Assembly: GCA_014773175.1 (NCBI GenBank)
Contig: VXCM01000137.1
Location: forward strand, 265,333-329,332
Direction: 5' to 3'
Source: Lucifuga dentata
Taxonomy: Eukaryota > Chordata > Actinopteri > Ophidiiformes > Bythitidae
Length of the DNA: 64,000 nt
The stretch's first letter is position 1, and each line of letters starts with the position of its first letter. This document shows positions 46,575 through 57,643 of the stretch, in pieces. The notes below the pieces were generated by a model. That model worked only from the letters and a program-made list of their open reading frames with translations. It was not told the DNA's origin and did no database searches. The translations under genes were made by a program, and so were the position numbers.

Positions 46575-49500
46575 CAGTGTGCCCTTTCTTAATGGGATAG
46601 TAGAATGACTAGCGGCCTAATGAAAGTACTCGGGTAGTTGGCAAGATGGCGGCTCGTGTTACAAAGAAAAGGAGGAAGCATTTTAATGATACACCTGTAT
46701 TTCCTGTAGAATTTCTCATTTGCACTTACTGACCCTGCTGAGCCACCGTAGCTGAACAGAGCATGTCCTGTACTTATCATGTTCCTTGCATTAAAAAAAT
46801 AATAATAAAATAATAGCCTGAATTCTATTTAATATGTTTATGAAAAAGTTTTTATTTCCTCTTTTTTTTTCTTTTAGGAAAAGCTGAGCCTTCAACTTCA
46901 GCACCTGTGAAGGTGACTGCTGCTCCATCTCCAGCATCCTCAACAGAGTCCAAGGCTTTGGTCACTCCAGTTCCAACCAAGGACAAGAAAAGTTAGCCTT
47001 TTTTCTGAAAATGAATTTAGTACACAGTATTCCCTCTCTGCAGGAGATATTAACCAAAATTTAAAAAAAAAAAAAATTGTGTGTTAATTGTGAAGCTTCG
47101 TAAGCTTTGCCAATTTACATTTTCTTTCTGTATCTATTAGCTACAACAGATTCATTGAAACCCACCACCATGTCATCAGCATCTAGTGGGAATGATAGTC
47201 AAGCAGAAGCAGGAAAGTCCTCAGAAAACTCCACAGGTGTCATGACACCAGGTGAGAGGAGATTAAGTAGATCATACATATAATCTAATCTTATAATCTT
47301 TGTGGAAATCCACTTGACTGTAGCACCTAAACTATTTTCAACTTTTAGGACCAGATGAGACCATCGAAGAAAGACCAAAACCAAAAAGTACGTACTGTAT
47401 GCAACCCACCAATATGCAAAAACACTGTCTCTTGATTTCATAGAGGATTAAATAAATTAATATATGAAAATCCATGTTAAATAATTATTTAAAGTTTGAC
47501 TCTATTGAAGATGCTAATCCTTATTTTTCACCCAGGTACATCTGCTCCTGAACCAGGTACAGTGAAAATGTCATGTGCAGTATATTTATCTATGTATCTA
47601 TTATGTATTCTATAAAATGGCATTTATTTATTCTTTAGATTCATAGTGTGTGTTCTCAGAATTCTGTTGGTGATGCATTTTTTTTCCTCAACCATTTTAT
47701 TTCCAGGAAAGCAAGAATATGACAGTAAAAAGGCTGAAGAGAAAAGTGCAGGTTAGTTATATTGTATTTTGCTGTCAGTCACACTGCATCTGCAGTAAAC
47801 TAAACTATATTAAATCATAAATCAACAAGGAACAGGTAGCTAATAAAAACACATTTGGATGTTTTAAAAGTCCTCAGACTGGAACTGAGGAAAAGGAGCC
47901 TCCCACATCAGGTAAAGTAAAGCTGATCTGGGCCAGTCAGCAGTATCCGTACAGTAACATTTTAAACATCATCATCCAACAAAATGATCAAAATCTGTGA
48001 AACCTGAAATCACTGAAACCTGTTAAATCATCTAAAAAATATCATGAGTTCAACATTTTAATGTTATGTTATGGAACCACTTCTTCATCTGAATGAAATT
48101 GATCCGAGTCTGATCACATCTCCTCAGATAAAAGGCTGTGGTGGATTCTCCTGCCTGTCCTCGTGGTCGGACTTGCTGCTTCCATCTTCATCCTCAAATT
48201 CAAATGCAAGAAGGTGCATGATCACACAGGTACTCAGCCTAAATGTGTGTGAACTATGTGCTGAATGTTACTCATGGCTACAGACGCATTGCATTCACCT
48301 TTCAGTAAAACTTTGAAATGAAGGGAGAGAAATAATTCCTCTTGACTGCTGAGGCTACATGTGAGATGAACAAAGATCAATAAAAATGTGATATGAATGT
48401 CTTGTCTTCTGTTCAACAGAAACCCTTGATAGTGGCACTGAAAAGTAAGTTTGAGTTTCAGGAAAGTGTGAATTGATTGCAGTTTAAAGGTGTAAGCGAC
48501 CTAAAGGTTCACTTCTTTGTCTCTCTGACTCCACAGTGCCTCTTTCCAGAGCCGACCAGAAAGCACCAAAGATGGCGTCATGCTCCTCGGGGTGAAATCA
48601 TCAGGTGGAGAAGAAAATGGTACGCTGCCTCCTCTTTATTTTCTGCTAAGGTTCCTTCCAGTTTCCTTCTGTTTTATGGCTTTCTTCTATCCTTGGTAAG
48701 GCTGTTTGTGCAGACACACACATCCAATTATTCCAGGGAAGTTGGGAGCTTTTAATATCTCATTGTGCTGTATGAGCTTTGGGCTTTGCTGGCCAGCAGA
48801 AGGTGTTTCCTGTGATTTGTCGCCCCCACCCTCAAACCACCAGCAGGGCCTGAAAGATAGCGACTTCCTCGCATAAACAAAGTTTATTCTGGACAGAACC
48901 TATTGTGTGGACAGCAAATGTCAATGCAGCTCAGCCACTATGTGTGTGTAGGGTGAATGCATGTGTGTGCGTCCATGTGGTTTTGCACACACTCGTTTAC
49001 TCCACCCATGCAAACTCGGGGCATGAAATTTCCCCACTTTCCTTCCCAGCATTCTCAGGCCGGGTAACTCGGCTGTGAGAAGGAGAGGGAAATGGAATCA
49101 TGCTTCAGGAATTTTGCTGAGGAAGAAAGTGTTTATGTGCTCAGAGATTATTTATCACTTTTCTTTCTGTTGCATTTTTGAAATTCTGATATGACAGCAA
49201 AACCTGTTTAATGTTTAGGGTAGAAAACGTATTTAAATGAGTATTTCAGTGAAACTGGATTTTGATTCAATCTTAGCTGTGTTGCGCAATTTAAATCAAA
49301 CCTTGGATTAATTTAATGATTTAAACTAAAGTTAAAGATCAGTTTAAACTGACCAGCAAAAATATGCTCCAGACTGACATTATCTTTGACAAAGCCCAGA
49401 AATTGAACCATCAGTGCTGAATAACAATATAATAATAGCTGCATTTGAATTGAAAACGTGTCTGTGACAGTTAATGGTTGATTGATAAATTCTGAGCCTG

Positions 49501-50532
49501 ACCCAAAGGAAAGTGAGCAAGGGCTGTAAGATTTTTTTTTTTTTTNTTTTTTTTTTTTTGTTTTGTTTTGTTTTTTTTTTGTGAAAGTAATGTAGTACCT
49601 TAGATGTTTTTACTGAAAGGCTGCATTCATTGAGCTCAGCAATTATAAATTACAACTTCCAGATGCACTCAAAACTCTGTGCAAGTGGACAAGATGAACA
49701 AATCATGCACCTTTTTATCTTTGAACTAGTTTAGCACTCACCCAGCTCACCTGATTTGGCTTCCTCAGCCTTTGACCTTTTCACAAACAAACTGGAACCT
49801 GTTTGTCCTCATGTGACGTCATAGAAACTGTGGAAAATTTTGTTGACAACCAAGAGAAGGACGTATATGAAACGGAGATAGCGTCAGCATCGTTGACAGA
49901 AGTGTGTTGAGTTTGAGGGAGATTGTTGAATAAATATTTTTAGAGTTGGATGTCTTATTTGAGTATATATTTAATCAAACTAGGCATCTTGTAAGAAAGA
50001 CAGTCTAAATGTGGAGGTGAGCTTTCTTTAAAGAATAGAATGGAGTGAAGGGTTTGTATAAAAAGCCTATGATGTCATGTGTGAGGAGACAGAGAGATTA
50101 TGCTGAAAAACAAATAATTTCAACATTTCTGAGTTTGTTAATTCCATGATGGTCTCAGAATTCATCAGTCAACCTTCATAAAAATTGTTTCTTTTATTTT
50201 CCTCCAGAGAATCCATTCTCAATTTTTAAATTCACAACCACCATTATTATTTCAAGCTCAATAACTGCTGAATTGAGTTTATGGGCTAATAAATGTAATA
50301 TTAAAAGAAAAGCGCTTCAGACTCTCTATGAACAACTTATTGAACTTGAAACCTGTGGTCACCTTTTCTGAGTGTGCCCAATGCAACACTGCCCCCTAGT
50401 GTTGAGTTAAAATAAAGGGGAAAGGTTTGTAATTTTAATCTGATTTTTCTATTGGAAGAACATCTTTTTTGATTACATAAATGTTGTTTTCATCTGCTGC
50501 ATCTGTGATGTGTTTCAGCCGCAGCAAGATAA
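43754..50532 (+). CDS. emcn: Endomucin (endothelial sialomucin), complete gene
   Basis: Type I membrane mucin of endothelium, known in mammals to limit leukocyte adhesion and support VEGF receptor uptake. Exons: 43754-43811, 46158-46214, 46371-46451, 46878-46991, 47141-47251, 47349-47387, 47536-47556, 47707-47751, 48128-48229, 48420-48444, 48537-48619, 50519-50532. They total 750 nt, giving 249 residues (human 261). The start [20 protein letters not shown] is a signal peptide. The ectodomain is Thr/Ser/Pro/Ala-rich with two N-glycosylation sequons (NDS, NST). A transmembrane helix, [20 protein letters not shown], is followed by FKCKK. The tail [18 protein letters not shown] resembles the end of human endomucin (KESVKLLTVK..ESGE). 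Identity rests on tail similarity, architecture and position between ppp3ca and ddit4l. Another sialomucin is less likely. A possible extra exon is at 47840-47911. Confidence 0.85.
44248..44370. other. Assembly artefact: (GT)n segment duplicated around a single N
   Basis: 44248-44309 and 44311-44370 are the same segment and differ only by one GT unit. N is at 44310. Confidence 0.9.
45363..45418. repeat. 56-nt imperfect inverted repeat (hairpin)
   Basis: Arms 45363-45386 and 45395-45418 pair at 22 of 24 positions with an 8-nt loop (CAGTTGAA). The left arm begins TTCATAAATAGCCACATTGT. Confidence 0.85.
45690..45739. repeat. Compound (TG)n(AG)n microsatellite
   Basis: About ten TG units run directly into about fourteen AG units. 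Confidence 0.95.
46158..46214 (+). CDS. emcn: emcn exon 2
   Basis: Encodes [19 protein letters not shown]. 57 nt, phase 1 at both ends. Acceptor TTATCAG, donor AAA|GTGAGT. Confidence 0.85.
46371..46451 (+). CDS. emcn: emcn exon 3
   Basis: Encodes [20 protein letters not shown] and then IKTTTEI, a mucin-type Thr/Pro/Ala-rich segment. 81 nt, phase 1 at both ends. Confidence 0.88.
46470..46607. other. (GATA)n microsatellite, falsely duplicated around a single N
   Basis: TAGA units at about 46470-46506 and 46541-46574, each followed by the same 33-nt unique sequence. N at 46540 separates the two copies. Confidence 0.92.
46878..46991 (+). CDS. emcn: emcn exon 4
   Basis: Encodes [20 protein letters not shown] and then [18 protein letters not shown]. 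114 nt, phase 1 at both ends. Donor AAAA|GTTAGC is weak but keeps the frame. Confidence 0.85.
47141..47251 (+). CDS. emcn: emcn exon 5
   Basis: Encodes [24 protein letters not shown] mucin sequence (first Thr split) and then [17 protein letters not shown]. It contains both N-glycosylation sequons, NDS and NST. 111 nt, phase 1 at both ends. Confidence 0.85.
47349..47387 (+). CDS. emcn: emcn exon 6
   Basis: Encodes [13 protein letters not shown]. 39 nt, phase 1 at both ends. Confidence 0.8.
47536..47556 (+). CDS. emcn: emcn exon 7 (21-nt micro-exon)
   Basis: Encodes STSAPEP. Acceptor CACCCAG, donor CAG|GTACAG. Phase 1 at both ends. Confidence 0.7.
47707..47751 (+). CDS. emcn: emcn exon 8
   Basis: Encodes [15 protein letters not shown]. 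45 nt, phase 1 at both ends. Donor AG|GTTAGT. Confidence 0.75.
47840..47911 (+). pseudogene. emcn: Possible additional or decaying emcn exon
   Basis: The 3' half reads [13 protein letters not shown] and ends TCAG|GTAAAG in phase 1, like the neighbouring exons. The nearest acceptor (TTTTAAAAG, 47862-47870) would put it out of frame by one base. Only a weak acceptor (GTAG before 47840) gives an in-frame 72-nt exon. It could be a rarely used exon, a decaying one, or a base-level assembly error. It is not included in the main model. Confidence 0.35.
48128..48229 (+). CDS. emcn: emcn exon 9 (transmembrane)
   Basis: Encodes [20 protein letters not shown] and then [14 protein letters not shown]: one membrane-spanning helix followed by a basic stop-transfer sequence. 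102 nt, phase 1 at both ends. Confidence 0.92.
48420..48444 (+). CDS. emcn: emcn exon 10 (cytoplasmic, 25 nt)
   Basis: Encodes ETLDSGTEN, the last residue split. Acceptor TTCAACAG, donor AAAA|GTAAGT. Confidence 0.82.
48537..48619 (+). CDS. emcn: emcn exon 11 (conserved cytoplasmic tail)
   Basis: Encodes [20 protein letters not shown] and then SSGGEEN, the part most like mammalian endomucin. Acceptor CTCCACAG, donor AATG|GTACG. Confidence 0.9.
48620..50518 (+). other. emcn: emcn last intron
   Basis: 1.9 kb. It holds T runs around N at 49546 and a CTCF-like motif at 50387-50402. No coding exon is recognised. Confidence 0.75.
50387..50402 (-). promoter_or_regulatory. CTCF-like motif, reverse
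   Basis: On the minus strand ACACTAGGGGGCAGT, one mismatch from the CCACTAGGGGGCAG core. Sequence match only. Confidence 0.45.
50519..50532 (+). CDS. emcn: emcn last coding exon (AAAR and stop)
   Basis: Acceptor TGTTTCAG, then AAAR and TAA at 50530-50532. It is very short, but phase and acceptor fit, and the human tail likewise ends a few residues after the ESGE motif. Confidence 0.7.
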
Positions 50533-50870
50533 AAAGCAGGGCCGGCGAGGTCACACGGAGACGAGCAGAGGATGAGTCACAAGTGTCGCCCACACACTGA
50601 CGGTCCAGAGGAACTGTTTAGATGCGTCTCCTATTTTTCTTTTTGTTGTTACTGTTCCAACCTGACAAAAGAGTTTGATTTTGAGAAAGACGTTTTGTTA
50701 AGCAGGAAACGTGTGTGATTTTGTGTACTGACAGCAGTTTTGTAAAGCAGGATTTTTTACTGAGTTTGATTGATCATAAGTATTCATCTCAGAATAAGAG
50801 ATTTCATTTCCAACCAGTGTTATTCTTAAGGCTTTATGCTGTAAATAAATGCAGCCACAGCCCTCCCCTT
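50533..50870 (+). other. emcn: emcn 3'UTR (minimum)
   Basis: Runs at least to the AATAAA at 50844-50849. A longer UTR, for example to AATAAA at 51928-51933, cannot be excluded. Confidence 0.45.
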
Positions 50871-53800
50871 TCTTTAAATCGATAGTGTAGATTTAATGAT
50901 TAGTTTTAATGCAGATAAATGCTGCCTGAGTAGAAAAATCATAAATTAATATGTACCCCCGATTTATTCCAGTATTCTGTTAACTAAGACAAACAAGTGT
51001 ATTGCTGCATAGCTAATGCCTATCCACATTTTGGGCTACAAAACACATTTTCTGTACAGCACACACACCTCACACCCATCAGATGTAATAACTCATTGTT
51101 CTTTTTATAGGTTTTTTTAAAATATATAATTAGCATATTTTCTATCGGCCTTGTTTGTAGTTACCATGTCCTGTTTTGTACATTTTATTACTGATTAGAG
51201 TTGTGTTATCTTCGTCTGTTATTCAGGTTCACCAAAAGCTACTGTAAGATCAGGCACTTTGTTGAATTTGTTTCAAATTAATGAGAAGAATCTGCACTGA
51301 TGGTGTTTTTCTAATTCAGCATAAGAAAAAAACTGACATGAGGGCAGAGAATTTTATTTAAAAAGATTGGAGCTGCTGTTGGGTTTGGAATTTCTTGCTC
51401 TCATTTTGATTAAACCGATTCAACACGGTTTTGGTGTGTTATAGGAAACTACAGCTTATAATAAAAAAATATTAGTGTACAGAAGAAATAGCAGAGAAAA
51501 TGATATGTTACTTTGCTTTAGGTGTTACCAAGTTCAAATTTCAGTGTTTCTGTTGATCAGTATTAAAGAGTTCTGAAGTATCTCCAGTTTTAGAAAACAA
51601 AAAGGTTCCTTTATATCTCCTCTGTCAGGGGTCTCAACACGCCCACCAACAGTGTCATTCAGCCATTTGCCACTAGAGGGAGCAGATTCTCAACACCAGA
51701 CTCAGAATCAACCCAGGTTTAGCCCTCAGTTCAGAAGTTGGTGTTTATTGCAGTGAGGGTTTGTTAACAGAAGGGTGAGATATTGACAAGTGGTGTACAA
51801 ATCTCTGTGTAGCAAAACTTTCATGTGATGCACAACAGGTTAGAAGTTCATACCCCATATCACAAAATCTCCATATGGGTGAAAATGTTTACCAGATGAA
51901 TAATGCTTGTATATATTCAAATGAGTCAATAAAAAAGAGGCAGTGGGTGACCTCCTTTTTGAATAGGTTGCCACACAGGCTTGCCTCTGGCTCTGCCTGT
52001 GGCCTTTGAAATGTGAGATGTGACTGTGGGCAGCTTTCATCGGTTGGATCGTGAGCAGGTGGGCACAGTGCACACAGCACGTACCTAATGCCTCACTAGC
52101 TGTGGCGTGGGCCAAGTTACATACAAGGCTCCACTCAGGGCATTTCCTGCAGCTTCACTGTACAGGCTGCTGGCAGTATATTCAATCTGCCTCTACAAGC
52201 CAAATATTCATCCGTTTTCATTCCCAACGGTGTTTTCCCTCAAACAGAATGTGGCTCCAGTCCTCTGAAAGTGAAAATTTTATACAAACACTACGTTTAG
52301 ATTTCCTTAAACAATCATCATTTTACTGTTTTTGCTGTGTAAAGCAGTGATATTATTGAACGAAAAGTAGTGAATTTCCTCTAAATCAGTATAGTTACAC
52401 AGTGCAGTACAGTTACTCAGTTTACCACAATGCAAGTGAATGAAAGTAAACTGAAAAGTAAACTAAATTAGACGTAATCTGCAGTATATTTCAGCAGAGA
52501 TAAACTTCTTATCTCTCATTGGAGCCCACATATTTGTCAAATAAACACAGGGCTTCAAATAACCTTTGGTCTGCTCCATTCCTTGGTTTTGCACATTTGT
52601 GCCAAAAATTCAATTTTGTAAGTCACCAGTGCTTCACGTCACAGTCAGATTAATCTAAATGTGAAGCCACACTACACTAAAGATATGTTAAAGCCTGAAG
52701 CATTGATAGGGACATTCATTTCAACCCTTAAAGGTATTGTAGAATAAATAAGCATTTGCAAATTCTAAATGTATGATGTTACTTCACAGATCCTTGGGTG
52801 AGAACAGCAGCGATGAAATGAGGTTGAAAGCAGAACTTAGATAGAAATGCTCTTTGAAAAAAATCTGAGAAAATCTGACCAAGAAAAAGTTTTCTCTGCT
52901 CCCTGTGAAGTTTTTTATTTTCTAACTAACTGAACTGCAGATATTGGACTAATTAGTAGATTTTTACTTGAAGACCTGTCCGCTGTGTGTGAGGCCATGC
53001 AAAGCTGAGAGAAACATGAGTAATACTCTTGCACATTCAGCCATGTATCTCCCCTTTTAGAGAAATTCAACTCAGCACAAATAGGCAGGTTTAATCTGCT
53101 GTTAGATTCCATGCGGGAGGGGGTGCAACAAGCAGCATGTTACACTGAAACGGGAGTTGGCAGTCTGGCATAGCAGACCTTTTGATAGGGGATAACAGAA
53201 AGTTCATCTGAACTGCAATGGATTAGTAATCTGAAACCATCACACGATTTAACTTGGGCCTCATTCAGGGAAACAGGAGTTAACAGCTGGAAGATGTTCA
53301 CAGGCAGACTTTGGTTTACTCACCTTACCAACAGGTACTGGAGGTTAGCCAAGTCACCAGGCTTCCATTGTCAATTTTTACATACATAGTAAACAGAGTT
53401 TTCATGGAAAAAGCATTGTGATTTTATTTAAGCGGGGACTCCATTAATTTTTATATTTCAAATTCATTTTACTGGTCTTGAGGAGAACTATTAAGCATGT
53501 GAAAATAACTATATTAAAGGATTTTGTGGCTTTAGTATCCAAACTCGTAGTCTAGCACCAACAGGAAATAACCCTTGTGATGTCATAGGGGTTAGTTTCC
53601 CTGACTTCTCTGACAGTCATTTGCTATGAGTTTGAACTTTACCTTGTCTACCTTTATAGTTTTCTCTTTAAACCAAGCTACTTCCTGCTTGTGAAATGTT
53701 TATGATACAGTATAAAATGGAGGTTTGTGGGTGTGAACTTTTAGCTCTAAGAAAAACTGCAGTGACCTTGTAAAATCAATCTGAATTTAGGCCAAAAACT

Positions 53801-55920
53801 CAAAAAAAAAAAAAAAAAAAACCCAAAAAAACTGCTGTTATAATGACAGCTGTAACGTGTTTCAGCAATCATAATCAGCGACTGGTGATTATGTTTGAGT
53901 TACTGGAATCTGGAAAAAGTTAAAAACCTGGATATGAAGGAAGGTCACTGGAAATGAATTAATTTCAGCAGAATGATGACATACTTTCCACATAAGTTTC
54001 CAGTCATAGCAGTCAGTTGATGGAGTAGAATGCTGTGATCTTTTTTGCCAAAAATATAACAGGACTGCAAGATTGGAAGTAAATAATGATTGGTAGATTT
54101 GTAGTTTTCAAGTACACCTCAATCTGTGCTCCATTAACTTAAGAATTCCTGCAATAACATGAAAAAATGTTACTGTAAACCACAATTGCCTTCCTGTGTT
54201 ACATGCATACATGCAAGTAAAGAAACTCCTGATGCAGAAAGCTGTTAAGCTCACCCTGACCTTCTCCAGCTCCATCATAAATTTTGATGAAGTACAGCGG
54301 CTTTGCTGTAATCCCACAAATTGTGGAACAGTGTTAAACTACCCAAATACTTGATCCAGTGCCAATATGAATGCTTCAAAACTTCCCCACAGTCGCTCTA
54401 AAGTTTATGCACTTTCAAAACGCTCACTCTTATTGATTTATCATCATTAGTTTAACAAAAGTCTTACTTATCTTCCTCACAGCTCTTCATATATGCCTGC
54501 ATCAGCAAAGGCAGCAACACTAGTTAAAACATGTGAGTTTTTTTTCTGAGGCATATCTGGTTCTCCCCATGTGACTGGAGCAAAGCACTCTGCAGTCTGC
54601 TGGATTCCATTACCCTCAGCCAGCACGGCTGCTGGGGCTGAGCGGGCCAGATCCAGTTACTGGGAGAAAACTCCTGTTGAGAAAGGCTGATTGTGGCTAA
54701 GCTGCTGATGAGCTGAACAACTGGACACACAAACACGCGCACACACACGCACACACACACAAATACAGTAAGATGAGACACCAGCTCAGTAAATAATGAC
54801 AACCTTCTGGACTGATTAGATCTTCTAGTCCAGGCGTTTCCACCTTTCTCTTTTCAGGGCTCTAGCAATAAGCCATGCATGTGTCACTTTTGATGACATT
54901 TATCCTAGACATCCATTTGGAAAATTTTCGTTCATTTTGTACATACTTGCATGCCAGAGTTACCATTTTTTGAGTATTCATTTGTTGCAAACTACCAGTG
55001 GTTTTACTATATCAAGCTGTGAGATTTCATCTCTATTTATTGTGTTAATGCAGAACCAGTTACAGCTTAACACTATAGCAGATGTTAACGTTGTAATGTC
55101 ATAATATTATGTGATATTGAGGCATTATGAGTTGATTATTTGTATCATCACAAACACTCTGAATTTAGTTGTGTAGTAAAGGACAGTGTCTTCTATCTGT
55201 TGACATAACCTTTATGCACTTAAAAGCCAAAAAGTTTTGGTTTGTTATTGTAAGCAAAGCACAGGTGTAACTAATAATATTAATTAAGGCTGCATTCAAA
55301 TTAGACAGCAGTTGTGTTGAAGTAGCACACCTGAATGGCATGCAGCCAGTATTAGAAGCCCCTGTATTTGACAAAAAAAAAAAAAAAAATTTNAAAAAAA
55401 AAAAAAAAAATTGCTGCGAGAAAGGCTTATATTTTTCACTTGTAGCTTTCAATTGCTGCCTTTGCCTGCTCATCTCATTGATATAAAAAGCAGTGAAATT
55501 ACTTTTATGAATCAAATAAGATAAGTAATCTATTGAAATGACACATTGACTGTACAGAATGGAATTATTATGCTATTTCATTACAACACGCCATTTTCTA
55601 TTTTATTTAAGACAGTGTATAAGCAAATAAAATGTGAGTGAACCTGTAATAACAAGTTTGATCACCCATATCCTCAGTTTGTTTTAACATTAAGGTGTCT
55701 GTGTGTTTTGTTGGATGATTAACGCCACAAATAAACTAATCAACATGTGTATGAACTTTAGTCTGTAAATAAAAATAGGTTTCGTTGGTTTTATCACGAT
55801 TAAATCCTTGAACAAATAATAAACGCCTTCCACAAGCATCAGCTAGAATGTTGCCAAGTCCATGTAGCAACACAAATATGCTTCCCAGCTATTGGCCAAC
55901 CTTTAATTTAAACCCTTATC
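50871..55920. other. Intergenic, emcn to ddit4l
   Basis: Five kb of AT-rich DNA. It holds a CTCF-like motif (51670-51685), A runs (53802-53821, and around N at 55393) and a CA-rich stretch (54726-54761). The ORFs on both strands are short and match nothing recognised. Confidence 0.75.
51670..51685 (+). promoter_or_regulatory. CTCF-like motif, forward
   Basis: CCACTAGAGGGAGCAG, a close match to the CTCF core, in the emcn-ddit4l intergenic region. Confidence 0.5.
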
Positions 55921-55924
55921 ACCG

Positions 55925-56023
55925 CCAATCATGAGCCAGCTGATCTACGAGAAGCGGTGGACGCAAAGGCGAGCTGTGATTGGATGAATCTGCAGTCAGC
56001 TGAGCGCGAGGCAAGTATAAGTA
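55925..56023 (+). promoter_or_regulatory. ddit4l: ddit4l core promoter
   Basis: CCAAT at 55925-55929, inverted CCAAT (ATTGG) at 55979-55983, and TATAAGTA at 56016-56023. Transcription would start near 56045. An ACGTG (HIF-type) core follows the TATA box at 56025-56029. The arrangement fits a stress-inducible gene. Confidence 0.6.
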
Positions 56024-56044
56024 AACGTGACAAGTTTTGAACCC

Positions 56045-56193
56045 CGCAGTTAGTGTGTGTGTTGCGTTCGTGTGAATGATTGTGTGCGTGTATGTGTGTA
56101 ACCTGGGGGAAAACTGCCGTGTGAATGTTAACTTATTTATATTAAAAAAAAACTATCAATATTAAATTATTTTGTATTATTGAAGTATTTAAG
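56045..56193 (+). other. ddit4l: ddit4l exon 1, non-coding
   Basis: GT-rich 5'UTR from about 30 bp after the TATA box to a consensus donor AAG|GTAAGT at 56194. Mammalian DDIT4L also has a non-coding first exon. The start is approximate. Confidence 0.6.
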
Positions 56194-56413
56194 GTAAGTA
56201 CTTTGACAGAGATGATAATATGTAGTTAACTTATTCTTACGTGTGATCGGCGGATTTGATTTGGCGTCTTGTCATGTTACTCAAGAATATATTTTGTCAT
56301 TTTTAAGCATTTATGTTCTGAGCTAGCTACGAAAATGAGCCAAGTTTCTATTTTTTGACCTGAAAAACAGCCCGTTTGCGTGGATTGTATAGTGACGCTG
56401 CCTCGTTTTTCAG

Positions 56414-56559
56414 GCAGCGTGGAAAAACCCACAGGAAAGCATCCCACTTTTGGACAAATACAGCCACAATGGTCGCTACAAGTACCCTGAAGACCAAAAG
56501 CGGCGAATGTATTTCGGAATTGGTGGAGAGAAGATACGACCAGGCGTGCATAGAGAAAG
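56414..56559 (+). CDS. ddit4l: ddit4l exon 2 (5'UTR end plus 30 codons)
   Basis: Untranslated up to 56468, then coding from ATG 56469 to GAGAAAG|GTGAG in phase 1. Confidence 0.93.
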
Positions 56560-57643
56560 GTGAGTTTACCGGTGCTCGGTGGTGTGGCGCATGGCTGCAG
56601 CAGAAGGTGGGAGGGGGGATGAAGTCATCTCTCTCCAGCCTGGATCTGCACAACAGGAGCCTACATAAAACATAATATGACACAGTCTTCTGCTATACTG
56701 GGATGCTAAAGATGTTATGGCTGATTCCATATCAAAGTGTGACTTATAGAAAAAATATTTTATCCCTTTGAAATTTTGCTATTTAAGGATTAATGGTTTA
56801 AAAGTACAGTTAAACGTAACAGGAAAATAAACACAGCTGTAACTAAAAAACACAAATACAGCTAAATATAATGACCTTTAGTTGTGAAAAATAATCAGAT
56901 TTACAGAAAAACGTGTAAGACATTCATGTAATACAATTTCTTTTGCATATCTGCATTCATACTGTATATGTACAGTACATTGATCTATCTCTGCAGTCAA
57001 AGGAAGATGCAACCGTAAATGATTTCCTCTCTCTGACGGCTTAAACTCACTTAACAGTCTGTGATTACATTTTTACATCCTGAAACAGTTTTTTAGTTTA
57101 TCATAAAATGAGAAAGCTGCCATTGTATCCTAAGTGGCTTTGTTTCCCTCAGAGCTGGATTTCTGGGATCACTGCTTGGCTGAACCACATAGGAACGTCG
57201 AAGTCGGTGAGGACAGAACATGTCACCAGCTGGCCAAAATGTTTGAGAACTGCCTGTCACGAGCCAAGAAGACGACCCTGCACTGCTCCTCTGTGCTGGT
57301 ACCAGAGAAGCTGACGCGGAGGATAGCTCGCGAGGTTCTGCGGCTGGCGTCCGGCGAGCCCTGCGGCCTGCGAGGCTGCATCCTCTACGTTCACCTGGAG
57401 CTGGACAAGGGCTGCAAGCGGCTGGAGCGCATTGTGTACGACGCCACGGTGGTGCCCACGTTTGAGCTGACTCTAGTGTTTAAGCAGGACGGCAGCGCCT
57501 GGCCCAGCCTCAGGGACTTCTTCTTTATGGGAACATGCTTTGCCCCAGGCTTCAGGCACGCACTCAAACTGAGTCCAGGTTTCAGGCTGGTTAAGAAAAA
57601 GCTGTACTCCTCCTCAGCTGGTACTGTGGTGGAGGAATGCTGA
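56469..57643 (+). CDS. ddit4l: DNA-damage-inducible transcript 4-like (REDD2)
   Basis: Cytosolic stress-response protein that inhibits mTORC1 upstream of or through TSC1/2. CDS exons 56469-56559 and 57153-57643 give 582 nt, or 193 residues, the same length as human. It begins MVATSTLKTKSGECISELVE (human MVATGSL..ISELL), which distinguishes it from ddit4/REDD1. Conserved blocks include VLVPEKLTRRIAREVLRLAS, EPCGLRGC, RIVYDATVVPTFELTLVFKQ, LRDFFF and the functional C-terminal stretch SPGFRLVKKKLYSS. The protein ends VVEEC, a REDD1-like end that human DDIT4L lacks. The ATG follows the exon 2 acceptor (TTTTTCAG at 56406-56413) by 55 nt. Intact, with no frameshift. Confidence 0.96.
56560..57152 (+). 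other. ddit4l: ddit4l intron 2
   Basis: 593 bp, AT-rich, with nothing recognised. It ends in the acceptor TTTCCCTCAG. Confidence 0.85.
57153..57643 (+). CDS. ddit4l: ddit4l exon 3 (bulk of protein)
   Basis: Codes from ELDFWDHCLAEPHRNVEV to the stop TGA at 57641-57643. GC-rich relative to its surroundings, as expected for coding DNA here. The open antisense frame at 57391-57684 is a shadow. Confidence 0.96.

Noticed and set aside
56376..56675. 99-codon ORF overlapping ddit4l exon 2
   Set aside because: It runs through the splice donor into the intron. Only the part from ATG 56469 to 56559 is coding.
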